Shown in pieces: positions 57,321 through 64,000 of a DNA stretch of 64,000 nucleotides. The DNA lies in NCBI GenBank assembly GCA_015680685.1, contig MNCI01030886.1:250651-314650 (forward strand). Direction: 5' to 3'. Within the stretch, counting starts at the first letter, position 1; each line of letters opens with the position of its first letter. The notes below the pieces were generated by a model, which was not told the DNA's origin, made no database searches, and saw only the letters and a list, made by a program, of their open reading frames with translations. Source of the stretch: Gnetum montanum (taxonomy: Eukaryota; Streptophyta; Gnetopsida; Gnetales; Gnetaceae). A program made the translations under genes and the position numbers.

Positions 57321-60179
57321 GTGAATGTTTTTTCTTTCTTTGTCTAGATATTGCTGTACCAAGAGAATGAGTTTTCAAATGATTTCGTGGTTGTATTCTG
57401 TCTTCAATGCCAAGTAGCGTGCATGCAATAACCAGTCATATTAAAAACCATTGTTACCACTTGAAATAGAAGACAAACCGTTTTTTAGCCGTTTTCTTTT
57501 TACAGGTAGAATTGAGGATATGGAACAGGATTCTTAATTTTTTTTTTAGAGATCAAGGTGCTTTTGAAGCTTGTTCTTTGCCATTGAACTTCCAAACTCT
57601 ATATTTATGGATACATCTCTGGAGCTTTCCTTCTATTTCTCTAATCCCTTGTATTTCTTGTATTGCTATTCCCAACAGTTCCTTGTGCCAACATCAAGAT
57701 TAAACTTACTAATATACTCTCTTGTGAGCACTGCTTTGTCTTCTTTCATTCAAGTTTTGAATTCTCACTGCTACCGTCATTTGCAATTTCTGCGCTGGTG
57801 CTTTCTTTAGCGGAAGTGCCTTTTTTTTTCTCACTACAACCCAACACAAAGCAACAAACACGTCGTCACGGAGCTTTCCCATTCAGCCATGTCCGCTTAA
57901 CATTGCATTACTTGAGTGTTACTTGTGCCAATACCATAGGACATTTCTGCACCATGTAGTCTACCGGTGCAGTACATTTTCGTTTCACCTGTTTTTTCAC
58001 AAGCTTTTTCTGCGTCGTGGATTGCCGCAAGATAGCGTATATCTTGCGTATATGGATCACATGCTCCGCTAGTGATTTTTGCATCTTGGTCAAACTATCG
58101 GCGTTGCCACCCCGGCAATTGTGTCTTGGTCAAACCGCTTTCATTACGTATCTGTTAAACGGCCTTTTTAGCTACGAGACTTGCAATTTGCATCATGGGC
58201 AAACCATTCGCTGCAGGACTTTATCACGGACTCGAGGACTTTTAAATCTCAGCCGTGTCAAAAGGATGGTTGAGTGACTAGATAGACAAAATCGAAAGTT
58301 TAAGAGATAATGCAATGATACATCTTAAAAGAACAAAGAAGAAGAGTCTACTATCAAAACCACCTGATGCGACTACAACAAACATGAGAGATGCAAGATT
58401 AATGTGGTAAAACCCTCAAGGGAAACATTTCTGGAAGTAGCTAAGCTGTTATTTCTGAACAACGCAACAAAAGTATTCGCTTACAATAACCAAGCTGTCA
58501 AACCTTTGTATATACCAAGGTATGCTTTAAACCCTACTTACATATTACTAAATAAAGCATTCAGGAACGGTTTAAAAACATTCTTTTTGGATGAATCCCA
58601 ACTTGAATAAAACGATTTTTTCTAGAAAGTTTTGTTATTATCAATTAATTTTATATATAATAGCTTCACATGGCTTAACTTTAAAAAAACAATTAAGAAA
58701 CAAGAGTTTTTCAAGATTTAGCTTTACATATACAATAATATCTGACTTGAAAAATCTTGCCTCTCCAACAATGCACATGCTCTAGATAATACTGCCTCCA
58801 TTCACGTGAGTCAATGGCTTTAGATGTCATTAGGTCAAGGCCAATGTGACATGATATCTTGCTTCAATGAGATGCCCCTTGAAACCAACATAAGGAAGGA
58901 AAACAAATATTTACATTTATGGTGATTAAAAGCTGGAACATAATATAGAAAACACAAATGTATTTGTTACATAACATGGAGGCTTTCTATGAAAAGAATG
59001 AGGGTCGTAATTTAGACATATTATTAGTATAGGCAATCTTGCGATCTTTATGTATCCTCTTTTGTCACATATCCACATCAAGATAGTTTGACTAAGTAGA
59101 CTCTAAGGCATATAGCCAACATAATGTTGAAGGAGAATTTAAGAGCATAAAAGTGCCTTGCATTGGTCAAGTTTAAAAAAAAAAAGATCAGATAATCTCC
59201 AACGGTCAAACCCAAAGGAATGTTTGGGGCGTAGCCATCTAAAAAGTAGAAACAGAAACCAATATATAGGGGTCCTACGGTCAATTCCTGCTTAGCCCTA
59301 AAGGCAAATTGGTTTGTTTTATGGTCGTTGTATTGAGCATTTATGAATTTAAGACTTACTGGTATAGTGCTGTTGTATGAGTTTAAGATTTACTAGTATA
59401 TTGCTGTCCGAATAGGTGGCTCCAGCCACTGTATTTTAATGGGTGATATTATGGTCACAGCCACGCATTAGCATTTCAGTATTTGTGTCTCCATGCATAC
59501 TGCATACGTTTAAAAGGCGTTTGAACAAGGACTAAGAGAGTAGGACTCTTGACCAAGGACTAGAGAGTAGGATGTAACATTTCAAATGCCATGTAAACCG
59601 TCTTAGGAGATACTGCAGCGAGTGAAAGGATGGTAACATTTTCTGCCCTTTTCCCTCCGCATTGGATACCTAGAAATCTAAGAGGTTCCCTGCTCCTTAA
59701 TTGCTAATTACGGATGACTCTTGACTCCAATAAATAGCGTTAATGGATAATTGACCCAAAGCTGCTCTACAGCGTTTCTTGATGCCGCCTAGAAAGTAAA
59801 CCTTGATTTCACCAAGTACACAAGCATGATTATGGTCTACAAATGCTTTGATTTTTTCTGGAAAATCCCTGAAGAGCCTTGAGCAGAGGCAATCCATAGT
59901 TTTCTACCACAAGGGTCAATAGTCACGGCTTGGGATTCAATGGACCAGTGAAAAAAGTGGGATTGGTGGATAATAATTGTTGAGTTGCTAAAAAAGACCT
60001 CCTGGGTCGGTGCTTCTCACGGTTGGATGGGTGCTTCAATAAATAAATAATGCTTTTCAATCAGTGTTTAAAATGTCAGAAAATATATTAGGTAGGTTGG
60101 TCTGTTTTAAGGACCTAAGGATCATGATACATCAGCAGGTAGAAACAACTTATGCTTAAAAGTCAGTAAAACTATTGAT
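57321..60179. other. Intron 12 or downstream region, unassigned
   Basis: No polymerase exon and no clear domain was found in either strand. 57800-58280 is slightly GC-richer than its surroundings. Short duplicated phrases occur, for example GACTA-GAGAGTAGGA at 59530 and 59563. A retroelement origin is likely but not shown. Confidence 0.35.
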
Positions 60180-60279
60180 TTCTTTGTACAAATGAAGTTT
60201 ATTATAAAAGTCACGGTGACGCAAGTCAGTTCTTTATACAAATGAAGTTTATTATAAAAGTCACGGTGACGCAAGTCGG
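60180..60279. repeat. 50-bp tandem duplication
   Basis: AATGAAGTTTATTATAAAAG and the following TCACGGTGACGCAAGTC occur at 60191 and again at 60241. The two units differ at only a couple of positions. Confidence 0.85.
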
Positions 60280-60394
60280 TTCTTGCGACAAATTCTAATC
60301 TGATGGCAACTGATTGTTAAACCAAATAACCAAATTGAAAAGCTATGCTTCCAATACTTTCCAGAAAACGTTATTTGGAGCCAATATTAAGGCC

Positions 60395-60575
60395 ATCTGG
60401 CAGTTATTAATATGATTTGAAATCCCAAGAAGAAAGTTAATTCACCCATAAGGCTCATTTCAAATTCAACCTGCATGATTTCTTTAAATTTGTTGCATAA
60501 TAAGGAATCAGTGGCACCAAAAATGATAGATCATTAACATAAATTTGAACTATTCCTTAGTAGACGAGGAATTTC
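60395..60575 (-). mobile_element. Ty1/copia reverse transcriptase fragment
   Basis: The minus strand reads VQIYVND (for the usual VQ-x-YVDD), then IIFGATDSLLCNKFKEIMQ and FEMSLMGELTFFLGFQI. This is the copia RT palm sequence Y-V-DD-I-I-F-G-[ST] followed by F-EMS-MGEL-FFLG-QI. A frameshift separates YVND from IIFGAT. No LTRs or other domains were recognised nearby. Confidence 0.75.
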
Positions 60576-60975
60576 AGAAATCGAGAATAGATGATGTTAA
60601 TGAATAGTATCTATTAAGCACTATAGTTCATTAATTACGCTACTATGCTTACTGAAGATGGGTCAACATCCTTCTTCATTAAAACATCACACTATATTTG
60701 GTATGATACTTGATTCTTCCAAGTTATCAAGCTATTTGGGTTAATTCCTAAGGAAGAAGTTTCCGATTATCTCCTTGGGTGGGTAAGGACAAATAGCTGT
60801 AGCTTAAGAAAATAGGAATTAAATAAATATTTTCAGTATTCTTAGTCTTTTATGTTTTTTAGTATTTTAATATTTAAGGCATCAATGGTAGAATAAGAGG
60901 AAAACCATAAGCTTTATTCATGTTCTTTCTAAGTAGTATCATGGAATTGAATAAGTCATGCAAATAAAGCAGTTA

Positions 60976-61053
60976 GTTAGAAATAAGTTTACAAACCTCC
61001 ATATCATCAGTTCAGAGTTAGAAATAAGTTTACAAACCTCCATATCATTAAAG
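60976..61053. repeat. 41-bp tandem duplication
   Basis: GTTAGAAATAAGTTTACAAA and the following CCTCCATATCAT occur at 60976 and 61017, so the repeat unit is 41 bp. The second copy ends in TAAAGG. Confidence 0.85.
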
Positions 61054-61176
61054 GTGAGAATTGAACCATGAGAGTTTTAATGAAAATTGACCAGAAAACC
61101 ATAGATCGGAAGAAAACACCAATCGCCCAAACTACTGGAGCCGATAATTAAGGCCAATGGCAGTTATTAATACCAT

Positions 61177-62921
61177 TATAAAATTTTTTTAGACGTTTCG
61201 ATATTATAATATGCTGTTACAAATTCGGCGGTGGAAACTTACGTATCTGTGGCTAGCTCAGTTCCCATGCGCATCCGGTACCGTGAGTGATGCTTGGAAC
61301 ACTTCCAAAACTGCAATCGCTCTTAGCAACACACTTAAATATTGTCTGAACGGAAGATTGTAATTTTATTTAAATATTTTAAGTGAAGGAATCTCAATGC
61401 AAAACGAAAATCACTGGATCGCAAAAAATATATTCATAAAAACTGAGGCCCTCACACATGGAGCGTGTTTGTTGATAGTAAACACTGTTTGCAGTCCTTT
61501 GTAACAATCGCTGAGAGAGCGCAGAGTCTTTTGTAACAATCCCTAAATAGAGAGAGCACAGTTGTCTAAGTTAGTGTAGTGCAATTTTTATCAAAATCTA
61601 CTTATGGGTGTGCAACTGTCATCAGAATCTTCCAACACGATACCATTATTAACAGTAATTGCAATCACGTAACCATTGTTATTAAAACTGACGTAATTTT
61701 TTTTAAAAAATTGAAAGACAGTGACTTAAGCTGTAACAATCCTTGTAGCGCAATTGTTATCAACCTCTGGTTACTGAATCTTCCATCACGATACCACTGT
61801 TGACGTTTTAACGTTGTAACAACTGCCTTACGGACGGTGACTTCACCTGGAACTGTTGCAATGCATGGGTTCATGTGCATGGGCGTGAAGGGTTACAACT
61901 GGCCCGTAGATTGCCTCCCAACCTGCAGTACACGGTTTATTTTTTTTCCAAAATTGTATGAGATTCGCCTAATTAGGTTAAAATATAGCAATTTTTCAGT
62001 CCAAAAACCGTGTATGTCCGCTTTCTTAATATGGACTTTGACTTCACTCTGTATGATAGGACATTGCACAAATCTGCTCCGTCAACGCCTTGGTTCATTG
62101 GAATAACTTTCCCAATTCATTGGAGACATAAGCGTCCTATAGGGATTGAAAGAGCATAAGCGTCCTTGAGAAGATCGAGACTTTGCATTGTTTTTCAGAA
62201 GGCGGTCCTTGGAATAAATCCTCATTAAAGTAAATGAATCCAACAAATCAGGGAAACACAAAGGAGGGACTTCATCTGAATTAGATGAGAAAGGTTCAGA
62301 CCGTTACAATAGTGGGTTTCAGACAATTCTGGGTTTGGTTAGGTAGAAGAATTAGCAGATGCGATGTCTGTAAAGTAAGTAGACTGATCTCGCTATCACT
62401 TATCTATGACATGGATATGCCATGGCTTACCATACCATCAGATGAGATGGCTGCCGATGTGGACTGATCTCACTATCACTTGTCGCATTGGTTCAAGTTC
62501 AAAGGAGGAAAGGGGACGTAGACTGCGCCATTGTTTAATGTGACAAATGCAATATAATGATTTATAATTTTTTTTTTGGCAATGAGCAAAGGAAGCACGT
62601 AGCAGGTAAGCGTGTGGTAGGAGCCAATGCCTTGCCTGGCCTGTAATGACGTCATTTTCGGCATTAACTCTAAGGCAACAATGTTAGTAATTTTTGATCA
62701 TGTCCTCCTAACTTGTTACCTCCATAACATGTTGACATCTCAGTAACAAATCCGGAACAATTCCTAGCAAAACTAAGATATGTGCAAAGCCCATCATATG
62801 CTTAATGGTATTCAGCCAAAAGCCAAAATTTTTTATGGTTTCCATGTGCACAATACTATGAAACAACTCCTTCCAGGCGAAAGGCTGCATCCCAGTTGAA
62901 AACAAAAACCTAAATTTTGAA
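61177..62921. other. Unassigned sequence left of the LINE
   Basis: No gene was recognised. The stretch contains repeated phrases such as TTTTGTAACAATC (61496, 61529) and CTGATCTC-CTATCACTT (62383, 62465). It probably consists of old repeats or intron. An open frame at 62285-62467 has no domain signature. Confidence 0.35.
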
Positions 62922-64000
62922 TTTTTTTTTTTTTTTTTGAGAGAATGTTCGGATTGTATTACTGAAAATATAGTACAAGGAATTACAAAAAGTGTGTCAA
63001 CAATGTTGGACCATGTGGGGTGTGGTTACAACCCAAAATCAGCATGCCAAATTGTACATCAGTCTGACTGCACATCTATCTTTTGCCTCAAGACGCTCAA
63101 AAATGACTATAGAGCCAGGATGAGCCCTGAGTGACAACCTCACCTCTGTAGTTGTAGGGTCGTCAGATAAAATTGGGGCAAGTTATCCCTATGTCCTAAC
63201 TTAAGGCAATGGAGGAAGGCGAAGTGGATGCCTTGAAGTTTAGATCCGTTGCCAGACTGGACAAAATATTTGTAAATGAGGTCCGCCGCTCGGGCCCAAA
63301 TTCGGGGTAGGGAGGATCTGGGCACTTGTCTAGTCCGCGTGCATGGCATCAGCCTGTCAAAGCACAGTTCTGCGTCCTGTAGCCGACGTGTAGATGGTAA
63401 GATAACTTCGCCATCGGCCTGGGCCCCTAGACACATGGCAATCGAAGCTTCTGTGACGATGACCTCTCTCCCCCGAAAGTAGGTTCAATCGTTGTGCCAA
63501 TTGGTGAAGAAAGCATCATCTGACAGGTCCGGGTCACCAACCAGCCGTTGTAGGGTGCCGCTCCAGCCGCACTGTTCCACCATTTGCTAGAGCTCTTCCT
63601 CCGCTTGGAATGCGGCGCAGTCAGGCTTGTATGTTGACGTGACACCCATCACCGCCTCGATCTCTTTCCACACGCTTTGAGCCTAGGAAGCCACCAGCAG
63701 GGGGGGTGGGGGGGCAGTCGGTGTTGTTGGAAGACTATGCAGTTTCTTGTCTTCCACACTACCCATAAAAGTAGTGTGGCTCGAGAGTCGCCTGTGAGGT
63801 GCATCGGCGGTGCCGCACTTGCAAAGTGCCACGTGGCGTGAATGTAGGCACATCCGGATGTGAAGTGTTGTACCGTTTTGGGCGCAGTGCCACACGAGGG
63901 ATAGGTGTCGTCTAAAATGAGGCCCCGTATCAGCCATAAGAACATTTTGATTTTCTCGGGGAGCCGCCCCCTCCATATCTATCACCAACTTGGTACTTGT
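62922..64000 (-). mobile_element. 3' end of an L1-type LINE (continues past the window)
   Basis: On the minus strand a zf-RVT-like block, KIKMFLWLIRGLILD followed by SCGTAPKTVQHFTSGCAYIH and ATWHF (63960-63800), carries C-x-x-x-x-x-V-x-H-x4-C-x6-W spacing typical of L1-type RT C-termini. The last 230 bp are a 3' UTR with TTGTAATTCCTTGTACTATA, then AGTAATACAATCC, then a poly(A) tail (T run 62922-62938). GC and CpG content are clearly higher than in the surroundings, suggesting a younger insertion. Confidence 0.75.
63140..63690 (-). pseudogene. Downstream coding segment of the LINE, unknown domain
   Basis: After the zf-RVT frame ends at about 63649, a second minus frame reads WKEIEAVMG, AAFQAEEEL, a TAG, then MVEQCGWSGTLQRL. 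One further TGA follows, and then the frame is open through TYFRGREVIVTEASIAMCLG, SSLPRIWARAADLIYKYFVQ and GIHFAFLHCLKLG to about 63140. The FRGREV-x-x-[ST]-x-x-x-IA-x-x-LG pattern resembles the plant retroelement mobile/transposon domain. Relatedness to the accessory ORF of element 3 is possible but unproven. Confidence 0.5.

Noticed and set aside
59078-59284. Minus-strand ORF resembling a retroelement protein
   Set aside because: No specific motif could be matched, and the surrounding sequence shows no element structure.
1-64000. CRISPR array, bacterial operons, tRNA or rRNA genes
   Set aside because: The intron structure and plant retroelements show a nuclear plant genome. No cloverleaf-forming tRNA or rRNA core was seen, and the tRNA-like boxes found belong to SINE-like units.

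Overview
This is nuclear DNA of a land plant with a large, repeat-filled genome, most likely a gymnosperm. The evidence is deep nesting of Athila- and Tat-lineage Ty3/gypsy elements, long TE-filled introns, heavy C-to-T decay, and a plant-specific RNA polymerase gene. The exact taxon cannot be read from the sequence.

Positions 1-37112 are a nested pile of LTR retrotransposons. The oldest layer, called host element H here, is on the + strand. Its accessory ORF is cut into pieces at 2399-2986, about 11390-11502, 21800-22093 and 35817-36054, and its 3' LTR is 36271-37112. The following sit inside H: the 3' end of an Athila-like element (1-2398), a solo LTR (2987-3876), a decayed Tat-lineage element on the minus strand (about 3882-11400), a 10.3-kb non-autonomous Athila relative on the minus strand (11503-21799), and a large TGTAACACCCC-ended LTR sequence (22094-35816). 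That last insertion in turn contains a 10.1-kb Athila element with gag-pol remnants (23945-34013) and another solo LTR (34320-35195). Near-identical 5-bp target-site duplications support several of the boundaries. All of the coding regions are broken by stops and frameshifts.

Positions 37113-39538 are a spacer holding two divergent SINE-like units and the upstream region of a gene. From 39539 to 57320 on the + strand lie exons 1-12 of the largest subunit of the plant-specific RNA polymerase V (NRPE1-like; Pol IV NRPD1 is the alternative). The 3' part of the gene was not found before the window ends. Exons 2-12 splice in frame except for a single in-frame TGA in exon 9. Intron 4 holds a SINE and a LINE with ORF1, endonuclease and reverse-transcriptase remnants. 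Intron 11 holds an antisense RTE-like LINE fragment.

Positions 57321-64000 have no recognised exon. They hold a Ty1/copia RT fragment (minus), short tandem duplications, and at the right edge the 3' end of a GC-richer, apparently young L1-type LINE (minus, 62922-64000).

Functionally the only host gene seen is an RNA-directed DNA methylation polymerase subunit, next to a large pile of decayed retrotransposons of the kind that pathway silences.
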